The notes: generated by a model not told the origin, from the sequence alone. A stretch of DNA of 64,000 nucleotides from Pseudomonas putida (GCF_028682475.1 NZ_JANHLE010000003.1:124001-188000); one strand, 5' to 3'. Positions 37,412-47,181 are shown, numbered from the stretch's first letter. Numbers and translations: made by a program.

Positions 37412-37438
37412 GCCGGTCGTTGAGTACCAACGACCGGC
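37412..37438. promoter_or_regulatory. Perfect 10-bp inverted repeat, operator or hairpin
   Basis: GCCGGTCGTT and AACGACCGGC flank a 7-base loop. It lies about 175 bp upstream of the small minus-strand gene and 220 bp upstream of the DUF6543 gene. No T-run follows. The rest of 37236-37659 shows no gene; a degenerate REP copy is at 37560-37588. Confidence 0.45.
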
Positions 37439-37559
37439 AGAGGTTAGGCCGCACTCCAGAGCAGTGCAACGGCTCAAAGGCGCTGCAAGTATCTTTGGGA
37501 AATGGACTACAAGGAAGAGGGATAATCTGAAAAGGTGCGGGATAAATCATTCGCCCTCG

Positions 37560-37588
37560 ATCGCGGGGCAAGCCAGCTCCCACCCCAC
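37560..37588. repeat. REP element (single copy)
   Basis: ATCGCGGGGCAAGCCAGCTC and CCACC form a REP core in inverse orientation to the copy at position 11. Confidence 0.65.
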
Positions 37589-37659
37589 CACAACTATTTA
37601 CCACCTTGACCGCCCTCGCCTCCTGCCTCCTGAGTGCCCCTGAAACAGGAGCACCGAAG

Positions 37660-40600
37660 ATGCCATCCATAGACCTGGAAAACCCGCACCAACAGCTGAT
37701 CGAAAGCCAGCTTCCGAGCTGGAGTCAACACGCCTCACCCGAGCAGTGGCAAACCCTGCACGAAAGCCTGCTGCCCGCCCAAGGTCTTCCCGACGCCCAG
37801 GCCGACTGGTTCGCCAATGCCGCTCCCGATCTGCGCGAAGCGGTTCATAGCAGCCAGGCACGCCTGACGCACTCACAGAAAGCCCTGGCCCGCGCACTGA
37901 AGGGCCTGAAGAATATTGCAGAATTCGCCGAACCCCTGCTCGCACAAGCGCTGACAACCGAACATCAATTGTCAGTCCCGTTACGCACCAGCGAACTGAT
38001 ACATATCCATCACCTGTTTACCTGGCAAACCTACGTCAGCCAGCACGAGCGCCGAAGCCTGCTCGAAGCCGCCCTGCACAACTTCGAAGACGAGGTCGAG
38101 TTCAGCCACGAAAGCGCGCTGGCCCTGGCAGGTGATGCGCAGATTGAAAAGACCGTGGTCATCGGCAAGACCACCCTCGGTGACAGCGAAACCCTGGTCG
38201 ACATCGAACTGGAGTCCGAGGCCTACACGATCAAGCCATTAAGTCTGCCGCCAAAAGCGTTTGCACGCACCTGCCGCTCCCTGGACCTCGGTCAGCGCTA
38301 CCAGGCGCACCTGGCGTCTGTCTTCGCGCCCGCACAGGTCGCTACGCTGGCCATCAGGGTTCACCAGGATCGTCTGCGCCTGGCAGCAGACCTCGCCTTC
38401 CTTCGCCACCAGGTGAGCGGTGGTGCGCTGGACAAGGTGCAGGCGTTGCTCGACCAGGGTACGACGCTGACCTGCAGCCAGCTGAGCCTGTTCGGTATCG
38501 ACTTGCACGAGGTGCTGATGCTCGATCTGGGCGAAGCAGGCCTGCTACTGCACTTGCCGGGCCACGGGATTTCGTTGCGCCAGTTCCCGAACCTGTCCGC
38601 ACTGCATGAGCAATTGCGCGATGATCTGGTGCAGGCGGATTTCCAGCAACGCTTCCTGGCCTACGTCCCGCGCGATCAACAGCAAACTTTCCTCAGCCGC
38701 TTGCAGCAGAACCTTGATGCCGAGGGCAACTCGTCGTTGTACCTGGTGCCGCTCGCCATCGAAGGTGAACTGTTCAGTTTCCTGCACCTGGAGCATGTCG
38801 CCCGGCTAAAAAGCGAGGCCCGTCAGCTCGCGGTACCGACCGCCGATGCCGACGAGCAAGCGCGCAAGCGACGCCAGGCACAATGGGAAGACATTAGCCT
38901 GAATGCACTGATGGTGGCGGGGCTGTTCGTTCCCGGCGTCGGCACCTTGATGACCGCAGTAGTGGCTTATCAGTTGCTCGATGAGGTCTATGAAGGCTAC
39001 CAGGCCTGGAGCATCGGCGATCGTCAGCTGGCGTTGAGTCACCTGAAAGCGGTCGGGTTGAACCTGGCACTGATCGGCGGGCTGCATGTGGCCGGCAAGG
39101 TCCTGCCAAAACTGTTCAACAGCACTCTGATGGAAGGCCTCGAACCAGTTCGCAGCGCCGACGGCACACAACGCCTGTGGCGCCCCGATCTTGCACCGTA
39201 CGCCAGTGACACAGCGCTGCCCGAACACCTGCAAGCCAACAGTGCCGGTCAATACCAGCACCAAGGACGCAGTTTTATCCGCCTCGATGGCCGTGTGTAT
39301 GAACAGCGCCTGGACCCCGCCCTGGACCGTTGGCGTATCGTTCACCCCAGCGAGCCCGAGGCGTACCAACCGCTGTTGGAGCATAACGGCGAAGGCGCCT
39401 GGCGCGCAGAACACGAGCAACCCCATGCCTGGTCCGGCGCGCACCTGGTGCGACGGCTGAGCCCGAACTATCAGGGTTTGGCCGATGTCGATCTGGTCAA
39501 GGCGCTGCAGGTCAGCGGCACCCGCGAAGAACACGTGCTGCAGGTCCACCTGGGCAATCAACCCACCCCCGAGCCGCTGGCCTATACCCTCGCACGCCTG
39601 CGCGCCGGGGGCCCGTTATCAGCAACGCTTGAACAACGCGCCAGCCAACTGGCCAGCGACCTGCCGCTGACTCGCGCCGCCCAGGGTTTGTGGCTGCCGG
39701 GTCTGGTCAGCAATGACAGTGAGCGACTGTTGCTGGTCTGCCTGGAGCGCGTGCCCGGCTGGTCGCCCGACCTGCGTCTGGAGATCCGCGCCGGCAACCC
39801 ACAAGGTACGGTGCTGCACGCCATCGGCGAGGCGCAGGCAAGCGAGCGGGTGGTGGTGGTCAAATCGCTTGATGGCTACGAAGCCTACCTGGGCGAGCGC
39901 CCCGCTCCGGGAGTGATCGACCATGACCTGTGCCGCGCGGTCGAGGCCGCACTGCCCAGCCAAAAGCGCCTGGCGATGGGACTTGCGGCCGACGCTGGGG
40001 AAGCCTTGCGCGAGCGCGTATTGACGATGGTTGCCGATGACCGCGCTGCACTGAATCGACGCCTTTGGGGTTATCAGCCAAGCCGTTGGGGCGCTGGGAT
40101 GTTGCGCGGTGGTGAGCCGCCCCGGGCCTATTCGCGACAGTTCCTGCGCACCTCGGTGGCGGTGCGCTACCGGCGATTGTTTCCCGGCATGTCCGATATG
40201 GACATTCAAGCAGCCATCCAGAACTGGCGAAACCTAGGCCTGTCACCGACGCTGGAACTGGACCGCCTGCAAGCGCAACTGCAGGAACTGCGCCGCGACC
40301 TCGTCGATTGGGCGGTTCCGGTACCGAACCGGCGACGTGCCTTGCAGCGCATAGAAAATGCCTGGCGGCGCATCTCCGTTGAAACCCTGCTCGACGGCCG
40401 CACCGTGTATACCCTGGACCTGTCCGCCCTGAACCTGACCGATGAAGACCTCGCGACCCTGGCATTGCCCAACGAGTTCACCCATGTCGGCGAACTGGAC
40501 CTCTCCGGCAACCCGGGTGTGAGCCGGTTGCCGGCAGAACTGTATGAGCGATTCCCCGCACTGGAACGTCTGAAGCTCACCCGCTGTAATTTCAATCGGC

Positions 40601-41262
40601 TTCCCTCCGTCGGCATGCCGCAGAACCTGGGATGGCTGGACATGGAACGCAACCCGCTGGTCTGGGACGCCGCCGCCCAGGCCAGGTTGGACAGCTTCGT
40701 CAACCTGCGCGTGTTCGACGCCTCGCATTGCCCGCTGGGGCGCACCCCGGACCTCAGCGCGCTACCCCATTTGCGTACCGTGTTCCTGACCCGCTGCGGG
40801 CTGCGCGAGTTGCCCAACGGCTTGCAGAACCTGGTCAATCCCCTGCTGCTGGATTTCGCCTATAACCCGCTGGCAAACCTGCCGGCGGCAGAGTCCATCC
40901 CGGCGCATGTGGCGCGGACATTGCGACTGGAGAGCAATGCCTTGAGCCCACAGGTATTGGGGCAAATCGATGGCTACTACCAGGCCACCGGCATCGATCT
41001 GTTGGTACCGGACGTTGACTACGAGGAGTTGCTGCATGGCGCCGGCCCGGACCGACTGGGGATCTGGGAGCGCCTGCCACTGCAGTATCGCCGTGACCTG
41101 CGAACGCTGGTCGAGAGCGACTGGTACCTGGACACCCTGCCCGATTCGCATGCCGAGGTCTGGCGCCGACTCACGCGCATGGACCAGGACCAGTACTACC
41201 GCAGGCGCATGCTAGCGATACCGGCGGTGCGCCTGCTTGATCTGCAGATTGAACGCCGCTGA
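37660..41262 (+). CDS. DUF6543 / leucine-rich-repeat effector-like protein lacking a NEL domain
   Basis: 1200 aa. Residues 1 to about 900 match the large dermonecrotic-toxin-like DUF6543 region of Pseudomonas proteins; two hydrophobic segments (about 417-445 and 463-482) resemble membrane insertion helices. About 917-1085 is a leucine-rich repeat block (LDLSGNPGVSRLPAELYERF, LERLKLTRCNFNRLP, LDMERNPLVW, LLDFAYNPLANLP). In relatives a NEL-type E3 ubiquitin ligase with a catalytic Cys follows the LRRs. Here only about 115 residues follow, with no Cys, so ligase activity is unlikely. ATG at 37660 with AGGAG upstream. Its stop lies 1 bp from that of the convergent GGDEF-EAL gene. Confidence 0.8.
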   Translation: MPSIDLENPHQQLIESQLPSWSQHASPEQWQTLHESLLPAQGLPDAQADWFANAAPDLREAVHSSQARLTHSQKALARALKGLKNIAEFAEPLLAQALTTEHQLSVPLRTSELIHIHHLFTWQTYVSQHERRSLLEAALHNFEDEVEFSHESALALAGDAQIEKTVVIGKTTLGDSETLVDIELESEAYTIKPLSLPPKAFARTCRSLDLGQRYQAHLASVFAPAQVATLAIRVHQDRLRLAADLAFLRHQVSGGALDKVQALLDQGTTLTCSQLSLFGIDLHEVLMLDLGEAGLLLHLPGHGISLRQFPNLSALHEQLRDDLVQADFQQRFLAYVPRDQQQTFLSRLQQNLDAEGNSSLYLVPLAIEGELFSFLHLEHVARLKSEARQLAVPTADADEQARKRRQAQWEDISLNALMVAGLFVPGVGTLMTAVVAYQLLDEVYEGYQAWSIGDRQLALSHLKAVGLNLALIGGLHVAGKVLPKLFNSTLMEGLEPVRSADGTQRLWRPDLAPYASDTALPEHLQANSAGQYQHQGRSFIRLDGRVYEQRLDPALDRWRIVHPSEPEAYQPLLEHNGEGAWRAEHEQPHAWSGAHLVRRLSPNYQGLADVDLVKALQVSGTREEHVLQVHLGNQPTPEPLAYTLARLRAGGPLSATLEQRASQLASDLPLTRAAQGLWLPGLVSNDSERLLLVCLERVPGWSPDLRLEIRAGNPQGTVLHAIGEAQASERVVVVKSLDGYEAYLGERPAPGVIDHDLCRAVEAALPSQKRLAMGLAADAGEALRERVLTMVADDRAALNRRLWGYQPSRWGAGMLRGGEPPRAYSRQFLRTSVAVRYRRLFPGMSDMDIQAAIQNWRNLGLSPTLELDRLQAQLQELRRDLVDWAVPVPNRRRALQRIENAWRRISVETLLDGRTVYTLDLSALNLTDEDLATLALPNEFTHVGELDLSGNPGVSRLPAELYERFPALERLKLTRCNFNRLPSVGMPQNLGWLDMERNPLVWDAAAQARLDSFVNLRVFDASHCPLGRTPDLSALPHLRTVFLTRCGLRELPNGLQNLVNPLLLDFAYNPLANLPAAESIPAHVARTLRLESNALSPQVLGQIDGYYQATGIDLLVPDVDYEELLHGAGPDRLGIWERLPLQYRRDLRTLVESDWYLDTLPDSHAEVWRRLTRMDQDQYYRRRMLAIPAVRLLDLQIERR

Positions 41263-41263
41263 G

Positions 41264-43504
41264 TCAATCAAGCACCGGTTGGCGCAGCAACTGGCGGTCA
41301 GCCAGCCAGGCCTGTAAAGCCTGCGCCGGCATCGGCCGCGCCATCAGGAAGCCCTGGCCCTGGTCACAGCCGGCATTGCGCAGAAAATCGTACTGGGCCT
41401 GGGTTTCAATACCTTCGGCAGTAATGCGAAAGCCCAGGGCATGGCCCAGGTCGATGATCGCCCGGGTGATCGCCACCGCGTCATCATCCATTGGTAAGTC
41501 TTTGATGAAGGCGCGGTCGATCTTCAGGTGATCGATAGGTAACGACTTGAGGTAAGCCAGCGACGAGTACCCGGTGCCGAAATCATCCACCGCGGTTGCC
41601 ACGCCCATGGCCTGCAGCTGGGCCAAGGCCGCACAGGCTTGCTGCTGGCTTTCCATCAGCAGGCTTTCGGTGATCTCCACCTCCAGCAAGGTGGGTGGCA
41701 GGTCATAACGTTTCAGGCTGCGCGACAGGCTGGCGACGTAGTCACTGCGTTCAATCTGCAAGGCGGCCACGTTGATCGCCAGCGGGCCCGGCAGGCAGTC
41801 GGCAGCGCGCCAGGCGGCAATCTGCTCGCAGGCAAGCTCAAGCACCTTTTCCCCCAGGGGAATGATCAGTCCGGTACGCTCGGCCAGCGGAATGAACTGC
41901 GCCGGCGACACCAGGCCATGCTCGGGATCGCGCCAGCGCAGCAGCGCTTCGGCGCCCTCCACACGGCCACTGAACAGGTCGATCTTGGGTTGGTACCAGA
42001 GCTCGAATTCATTGTTCTTCAACGCCCGGCGCAGGTTGCGTTCCATACACAAACGCTCCTGCAGGCGCTCGGTCATGTCCGGGTGATACAGCCGCCAGGC
42101 GTTGCGCCCGCTCTCCTTGGCCGCATACATGGCGGTGTCGGCGTGGCGCAACAGACGGTCGCAGGTCTGGCCATGTTCGGGGTACCAGGCCAGGCCGATA
42201 CTGCCGGTGACCAGCGCTGCGTTACCTTTGAGATCGAACGGTAGCTGCAGGGTCTGCAGCAATGCCAGAACCCGCTCCCTACAGGCTTGCTCAGTGCCGC
42301 TGAGCAGAAAGGCAAATTCGTCCCCGCCCAGACGGCAGAGGCTGTCCGCTTCGTCGAGGATCTGGACGAAACGCGCGGTGGCCTGTTGCAACAACAGATC
42401 GCCCATTGCATGCCCAAGGCTGTCGTTGACCTGCTTGAAGCCGTCGATGTCCAGCACCAGCACGGCCAGTTGTTGCTCAGCATCGATGGCCGCCTGCAGG
42501 CGTTGATTGAACAGCAGCCGGTTCGGCAGGCCGGTGATCGCATCGTAATGGGCCAGGCGCTCCAGCTGCGCCTGGGACTGCTTGAGTTCACCGTTGCGCA
42601 GATTGATCAGGTGGTTGCTGCGATTGAGCTGGGCAACGAACACACTGAACAACCCGGTACAGGTCAACGCAAACAGGAACAAGGGTGAGGCGAACAGGCT
42701 CATCGACGGCCAGCCCCCCAGCGGGGTCGCCGCCAGTTGCCAAAGCCCGCCCGGGACATCGACATTGACCGTTACCGCATGTTCCTCGAACAGTTTCGGA
42801 TTGCCCCAGATCATTGCCCCCGCCGAGCCTTGGCCGTCGGCGCCGCGCAAGGCCAGTTCAAAGCCCGGGTCCAGGTCCAGACCGGCGGCGCTGAGCAAGC
42901 GGTCGATGTCGGCAACGATCGAGACATTGCCCCAATACAGCTTCACGCCCTTGTGGCCCTTGAGGAACACCGGGCGCCTATAGACCAGGCCGCGCCCGCC
43001 TTGATACAGCTGCACGGGACCGGCCAGCACCGGGCTGTAATGGTCGCGCGCACGCTGCAGCATCGGGTATTGGTCCGGCAGGTGGCGGTAGTCGACGCCG
43101 ATGATGCTCTGGTTGCCCTTGATCGGATAGACATCGGCAATCACATCGCCCGGCGCCACCGAGATATGGCGGATATGTGGAACCGAAGCGATGGCCTGGC
43201 GCGCCATGTCATGAAAGTGCTCAGGGCTGATCTGGCCATCGGCGCTGATCAGTTGGGCGATGCCTTCGGTCTCGCCAAAGGCCGAGCGCAACTGCGCCTC
43301 CAGAGCGGCGCGCACCCCGGACAGACGAGCGCTGGCGTTGGCCACCAGTTCGCTTTCCTGGCGCTGAACGTCGAGGCGGCCAAGCGCCACCGACAAGCCG
43401 ATGCCGACCAGCGCAAAGCCTATCGGCAGCAAGCGATTGAGGGTGGTGCTCAGGGTCGCGGGCAGGACCAGTTTGTCATCAAGGGCGAGGATTCTTGTGC
43501 TCAT
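41264..43504 (-). CDS. CHASE-GGDEF-EAL cyclic-di-GMP enzyme
   Basis: 746-aa inner-membrane protein. Helix about 22-42, periplasmic CHASE sensor (about 75-260, with NQSIIGVDYRHLP), second helix (about 280-300), then GGDEF (RLGGDEFAFLLSG, intact active site) and EAL (EGAEALLRW, with DDFGTGYSSLAYL and the downstream Asp/Glu/Lys residues DHLKIDRAFI). Both the cyclase and phosphodiesterase motifs look complete, so net activity cannot be told. Through c-di-GMP it could influence the polysaccharide and amyloid genes nearby (inference). Confidence 0.93.
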   Translation of the reverse strand: MSTRILALDDKLVLPATLSTTLNRLLPIGFALVGIGLSVALGRLDVQRQESELVANASARLSGVRAALEAQLRSAFGETEGIAQLISADGQISPEHFHDMARQAIASVPHIRHISVAPGDVIADVYPIKGNQSIIGVDYRHLPDQYPMLQRARDHYSPVLAGPVQLYQGGRGLVYRRPVFLKGHKGVKLYWGNVSIVADIDRLLSAAGLDLDPGFELALRGADGQGSAGAMIWGNPKLFEEHAVTVNVDVPGGLWQLAATPLGGWPSMSLFASPLFLFALTCTGLFSVFVAQLNRSNHLINLRNGELKQSQAQLERLAHYDAITGLPNRLLFNQRLQAAIDAEQQLAVLVLDIDGFKQVNDSLGHAMGDLLLQQATARFVQILDEADSLCRLGGDEFAFLLSGTEQACRERVLALLQTLQLPFDLKGNAALVTGSIGLAWYPEHGQTCDRLLRHADTAMYAAKESGRNAWRLYHPDMTERLQERLCMERNLRRALKNNEFELWYQPKIDLFSGRVEGAEALLRWRDPEHGLVSPAQFIPLAERTGLIIPLGEKVLELACEQIAAWRAADCLPGPLAINVAALQIERSDYVASLSRSLKRYDLPPTLLEVEITESLLMESQQQACAALAQLQAMGVATAVDDFGTGYSSLAYLKSLPIDHLKIDRAFIKDLPMDDDAVAITRAIIDLGHALGFRITAEGIETQAQYDFLRNAGCDQGQGFLMARPMPAQALQAWLADRQLLRQPVLD

Positions 43505-43643
43505 AGGTCCGTTGTTCGCGTCGGCATACCGCTTTATCGGCGTGTCGGGCGCAATATTGAGTGAGGCTGGCTTTTTTTAGCGCGCTGGCGTTATGCTCGA
43601 ACTGAAACGTTTCACCCATCATAGAAAAAGAGGTGCTGCGCCC

Positions 43644-45263
43644 ATGGACCGTCTGCTCGATTCGCTGTTTCCCACCGCCAACGAGATCCCCGAAGCGTAC
43701 CGCCTGGGTGAGCCGCTGGTGCAACGCGAGTACCTGGTCAACGGCCAGTTGCAGCGCTGGGACGGGCCGCTGGCCACCGTGCGCAGCCCGGTATGGCTCA
43801 AGGAAGGTGATCAAGAGCGTCAGGTGGTCCTCGGCAACACGCCGCTGCTCGATGCCGACACCGCCCTCACCGCCCTGGACGCCGCCGTACACGCCTACGA
43901 CAAGGGCCGCGGCGCCTGGCCGACCCTGCGTGTGGCCGAGCGCATCCAGCACGTCGAAACCTTCCTGGGCAAAATGCGCGAGCAACGTGAAGCGGTGGTC
44001 AAGCTGTTGATGTGGGAGATCGGCAAAAACCTCAAGGACTCGGAGAAAGAGTTCGACCGCACCTGCGACTACATCGTCGACACCATCAATGCCCTCAAGG
44101 AGCTGGACCGCCGCTCCAGCCGTTTCGAACTGGAGCAGGACACCCTCGGCCAGATCCGTCGCGCGCCGCTGGGCGTGGCGCTGTGCATGGGCCCCTACAA
44201 CTATCCGCTGAACGAGACCTTCACCACCCTGATCCCAGCGCTGATCATGGGTAACACCGTGGTGTTCAAGCCGGCCAAGTTCGGTGTACTGCTGATTCGC
44301 CCCCTGCTTGAAGCCTTCCGCGACAGCTTCCCGGCGGGTGTGATCAACGTCATCTATGGCCGCGGCCGCGAGACCGTCAGCGCGCTGATGGCCAGCGGCA
44401 AGATCGATGTGTTTGCCTTTATCGGCACCAATAAAGCGGCCAGCGACCTGAAAAAGCTCCACCCACGCCCGCATCGCCTGCGCGCAGCCCTGGGCCTGGA
44501 TGCGAAGAACCCGGGGATCGTGCTACCCGAGGTCGATCTGGACAATGCCGTCAACGAGTCGGTTACCGGAGCCCTGTCGTTCAACGGCCAGCGTTGCACG
44601 GCGCTGAAGATCCTCTTCGTCCATGAGGATGTGGTTGACAGCTTCCTCGACAAGTTTCAGCGCAAGCTGGCCGCGCTCAAGCCGGGCATGCCCTGGGAGC
44701 CTGGCGTGGCCCTGACGCCGCTGCCCGAAGCGGGCAAGATCGACTACCTCAACGGCCTGGTGGCCGATGCCGTCGAAAAAGGCGCGCAGGTCATCAACCA
44801 AGGGGGCGGCAGCAGCCGTGGTTCGTTCTTCTACCCGGCACTGCTGTACCCGGTGAATGCCGGGATGCGTGTGTACCAGGAAGAACAGTTCGGCCCGGTG
44901 GTGCCGGTGGTGCCTTATCGCGATCTGCAGACCGTGATCGACTATGTGCTCGATTCCGACTTCGGTCAGCAGCTAAGCATCTTCGGTACCAACCCGGCCG
45001 AGGTCGGACGCCTGGTCGACACCTTTGCCAACCAGGTCGGACGGATCAATCTCAACGCCCAGTGCCAACGTGGCCCGGACACCTACCCGTTCAACGGCCG
45101 CAAAAACTCCGCCGAAGGGACCTTGTCGGTACACGATGCACTGCGCGTGTTCTCGATCCGCACCCTGGTAGCGACCAGATTCCAGGAGAGCAACAAGCAG
45201 CTGATCAGCGACATCATCCGCAATCGTGATTCCAGCTTCCTGACCACCGATTACATTTTCTGA
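43644..45263 (+). CDS. gapN: NADP-dependent glyceraldehyde-3-phosphate dehydrogenase (non-phosphorylating)
   Basis: 539-aa aldehyde dehydrogenase of the GapN type, oxidising glyceraldehyde-3-phosphate directly to 3-phosphoglycerate with NADP. Seen: GPYNYPLNETF, GNTVVFKPAKFG cofactor site, LSFNGQRCTALK with the catalytic Cys, and EEQFGPVVPVVPY. The C-terminal RINLNAQCQRGPDTYPFNG is characteristic of the long GapN-like group in Pseudomonas. ATG at 43644 with AGAGGTG upstream. The preceding frame from 43593 is unsupported. Confidence 0.88.
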   Translation: MDRLLDSLFPTANEIPEAYRLGEPLVQREYLVNGQLQRWDGPLATVRSPVWLKEGDQERQVVLGNTPLLDADTALTALDAAVHAYDKGRGAWPTLRVAERIQHVETFLGKMREQREAVVKLLMWEIGKNLKDSEKEFDRTCDYIVDTINALKELDRRSSRFELEQDTLGQIRRAPLGVALCMGPYNYPLNETFTTLIPALIMGNTVVFKPAKFGVLLIRPLLEAFRDSFPAGVINVIYGRGRETVSALMASGKIDVFAFIGTNKAASDLKKLHPRPHRLRAALGLDAKNPGIVLPEVDLDNAVNESVTGALSFNGQRCTALKILFVHEDVVDSFLDKFQRKLAALKPGMPWEPGVALTPLPEAGKIDYLNGLVADAVEKGAQVINQGGGSSRGSFFYPALLYPVNAGMRVYQEEQFGPVVPVVPYRDLQTVIDYVLDSDFGQQLSIFGTNPAEVGRLVDTFANQVGRINLNAQCQRGPDTYPFNGRKNSAEGTLSVHDALRVFSIRTLVATRFQESNKQLISDIIRNRDSSFLTTDYIF

Positions 45264-45306
45264 TTGCCGTCCGTCCAGCGCCGCAGGTTTTGATTTGCCC
45301 AATCGT

Positions 45307-45332
45307 CGAAACTGTACAAATATACAGTTTCG
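45307..45332. promoter_or_regulatory. Palindrome with LexA-type (SOS) box
   Basis: Perfect arms CGAAACTGTA / TACAGTTTCG enclose six bases. The core CTGTACAAATATACAG (45312-45327) has the CTG-N10-CAG layout of gammaproteobacterial LexA boxes. It overlaps a possible promoter (TTGCCC at 45295, AAATAT at 45318, 17 bases apart) and is 45 bp before the VOC gene. Confidence 0.6.
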
Positions 45333-45371
45333 CGCCATCCACCCTGCGGCGCGCTAAGGAGGATCCATAAA

Positions 45372-45839
45372 ATGGCCGTCAAACCAATCCCCGAAGGACA
45401 GCACAGCATCACCCCTTACCTGGGCATCAAGGATGCCGGCAAGGCCATCGACTTCTACAAAGCCGCGTTCGGCGCGGTCGAGATGTTCCGCCTGGAAGGC
45501 CCGGATGGGCGGATCGGGCATGCGGAGCTGAAGATTGGCGACTCCTCGCTGATGCTCGCCGACCCCTGCGATATGCCGGGTGGCCTGGTCAGCAGCCAGT
45601 CGCTCGCTGGCGCAGCGATTGGCCTGCACCTGTATGTCGACGATGTCGATGCGCGCTTTGACCAAGCCCTCAAGGCCGGTGCCACCCAGGTCAGAGCCGT
45701 GGAGAACCAGTTCTACGGTGACCGCAGCGGCACCTTGAAAGACCCGTTCGGCAATCTCTGGTTCGTCTCGTCCCACGTTGAGGACGTCTCGGTGGAAGAA
45801 ATCCGCGCCCGCGCCGCCAAGTTGTTCGGCGGACAGTAA
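45372..45839 (+). CDS. VOC-family (glyoxalase/PhnB-like) protein
   Basis: 155-aa cytoplasmic protein of the vicinal-oxygen-chelate superfamily, PhnB/YkcA-like: ITPYLGIKDAGKAIDFYKAA, then GHAELKIGDSSLML, and C-terminal FYGDRSGTLKDPFGNLWFVS. A possible metal His is in HAEL, and the Glu normally near the end may be replaced. Very strong ribosome site (AAGGAGG). A LexA-type palindrome in its promoter is unusual for this family. The reaction is unknown. Confidence 0.88.
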   Translation: MAVKPIPEGQHSITPYLGIKDAGKAIDFYKAAFGAVEMFRLEGPDGRIGHAELKIGDSSLMLADPCDMPGGLVSSQSLAGAAIGLHLYVDDVDARFDQALKAGATQVRAVENQFYGDRSGTLKDPFGNLWFVSSHVEDVSVEEIRARAAKLFGGQ

Positions 45840-45927
45840 ACCCGGCAGTTCCCGGTTGGCGAGCCATGGCCGCCAGCCGGGCTTTGCATTAAGGTGGCGG
45901 GCACAGGAAGGCTGGCCAGGATTGCTC

Positions 45928-47121
45928 ATGAGAATCATCGAAAAAAACACCGCGCTGGTGCGCACGCTTACCCCTGCCGAAGACGAGTTGCTGCAGGGGT
46001 TTGTCCAGGGCAACCTGGCCGGCCCGCGCCTGCTGCAGGCCAATCAGCTGTTGCTCAAGGTCCGCGCTGCCGGACACTGGCTGGCGTGTGATTGCCAACC
46101 GCGTGCAATGCCGATCCTCAACGTCAATCTCAACGGCAACACCGGCACCCTGTTTCTCAAGAACAACCCTGGCACCGCCGAGCATGCGCCCGACTGTGCC
46201 TTCATCAAAGATGAGCGCGAAACTGGTCGCCCAGAAGATGCTGACGCCTTCCCCGCCGCCTGGTTGCCGCCCGACACGCCCTTGCGTCTGATCGGCGATT
46301 TTCGCCGCCCCACTCCTGGGAGCGGGGGCGAGACCAACAATGGTGGCGACAAGCGCGAACAGCATCGTCTGCTGTCCTTGCTGCTGACGCTGATCGAAGC
46401 CGGCGGCCTGAACGTCTACGCCAGCCACCTGAAAAAAGACCTGAGCGGACAATTTGCCGAACTGCGCAGCGTCGCCAGTCGTTACCCCTTGATCGAGCGG
46501 GTGCCGGCCAGCAACTACCTGGAAACCCGTCTGGACATGAAGCACATGATGATGCTCAAGGCGCGGCTGCGGGACTCCAGCGCTTTTGGCAATCATCGGC
46601 GCTACGGCTTGATGCTCGACTGCGTCGGCCAGATCAAGGCGCGCAAGGTCTACAACGAACGCAGCGAAGACGGCTTCGACTTCCAGGGCCATCACCTGTT
46701 GTGGGGCGGCAGCAAGACCCCGGGGCCGCTGCTGGCCCTGGCGATCTACTCACCGGCCAGTGCCGGTAGCCATTTCTATGAACTGATCCATGTCGCCAGC
46801 GTCCCGGTGCTGTCGCGTGGGCAGCTGTTTCCGGTGTATCGCGATGAAGAGCGCGAGCCGTTGAAGATGCTCATCTCCTTGATCGACTGGATGGCCAGCA
46901 AAGGCGTCCGGGTGATCATGCGGCGCCCGGTCATTGGTGGCCAGGGCATGGATGCCTTGATACTCAGCTCCGATCAGGACCGGGTGCTTTCCGTATCGCT
47001 GACCGAGCAACCACTGGGGCCCGAACCCGAAGGCGAAACCTTCAAGCGCTATGCCGACTTCAAGAGCCTGGATACCTTTCGCAAGTATGTCGCGGGTTTC
47101 TTCATGCGTGGGCGTGAGTAA
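45928..47121 (+). CDS. Hypothetical protein with Cys/His motif (DUF1173-like)
   Basis: 398 aa, no signal peptide. The N-terminal part has HWLACDCQPRAMPILNV and then HAPDCAF, a Cys/His pattern that could bind zinc and recalls DUF1173 proteins known from mobile elements; this match is from memory. The rest is mixed alpha/beta, with MKHMMMLKARLRDSS and KGVRVIMRRPVIGGQGMDAL. ATG at 45928 with CCAGGA upstream, 88 bp after the VOC gene, so both may be under the LexA-type box. Function unknown. Confidence 0.65.
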   Translation: MRIIEKNTALVRTLTPAEDELLQGFVQGNLAGPRLLQANQLLLKVRAAGHWLACDCQPRAMPILNVNLNGNTGTLFLKNNPGTAEHAPDCAFIKDERETGRPEDADAFPAAWLPPDTPLRLIGDFRRPTPGSGGETNNGGDKREQHRLLSLLLTLIEAGGLNVYASHLKKDLSGQFAELRSVASRYPLIERVPASNYLETRLDMKHMMMLKARLRDSSAFGNHRRYGLMLDCVGQIKARKVYNERSEDGFDFQGHHLLWGGSKTPGPLLALAIYSPASAGSHFYELIHVASVPVLSRGQLFPVYRDEEREPLKMLISLIDWMASKGVRVIMRRPVIGGQGMDALILSSDQDRVLSVSLTEQPLGPEPEGETFKRYADFKSLDTFRKYVAGFFMRGRE

Positions 47122-47177
47122 TCGCGGGGCAAGCCCGCTCCCACCGGAGTCAGTGGGAGCCGGCTTGCCCTGCGAGT
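47121..47177. repeat. Head-to-head REP pair acting as terminator
   Basis: TCGCGGGGCAAGCCCGCTCC then CACCGG, four bases, and the inverted copy AGTGGGAGCCGGCTTGCCCT, followed by a T-run (47177-47183). It lies between the convergent 398-aa gene and the response regulator gene and can fold into a strong hairpin. Confidence 0.8.
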
Positions 47178-47181
47178 TTTT

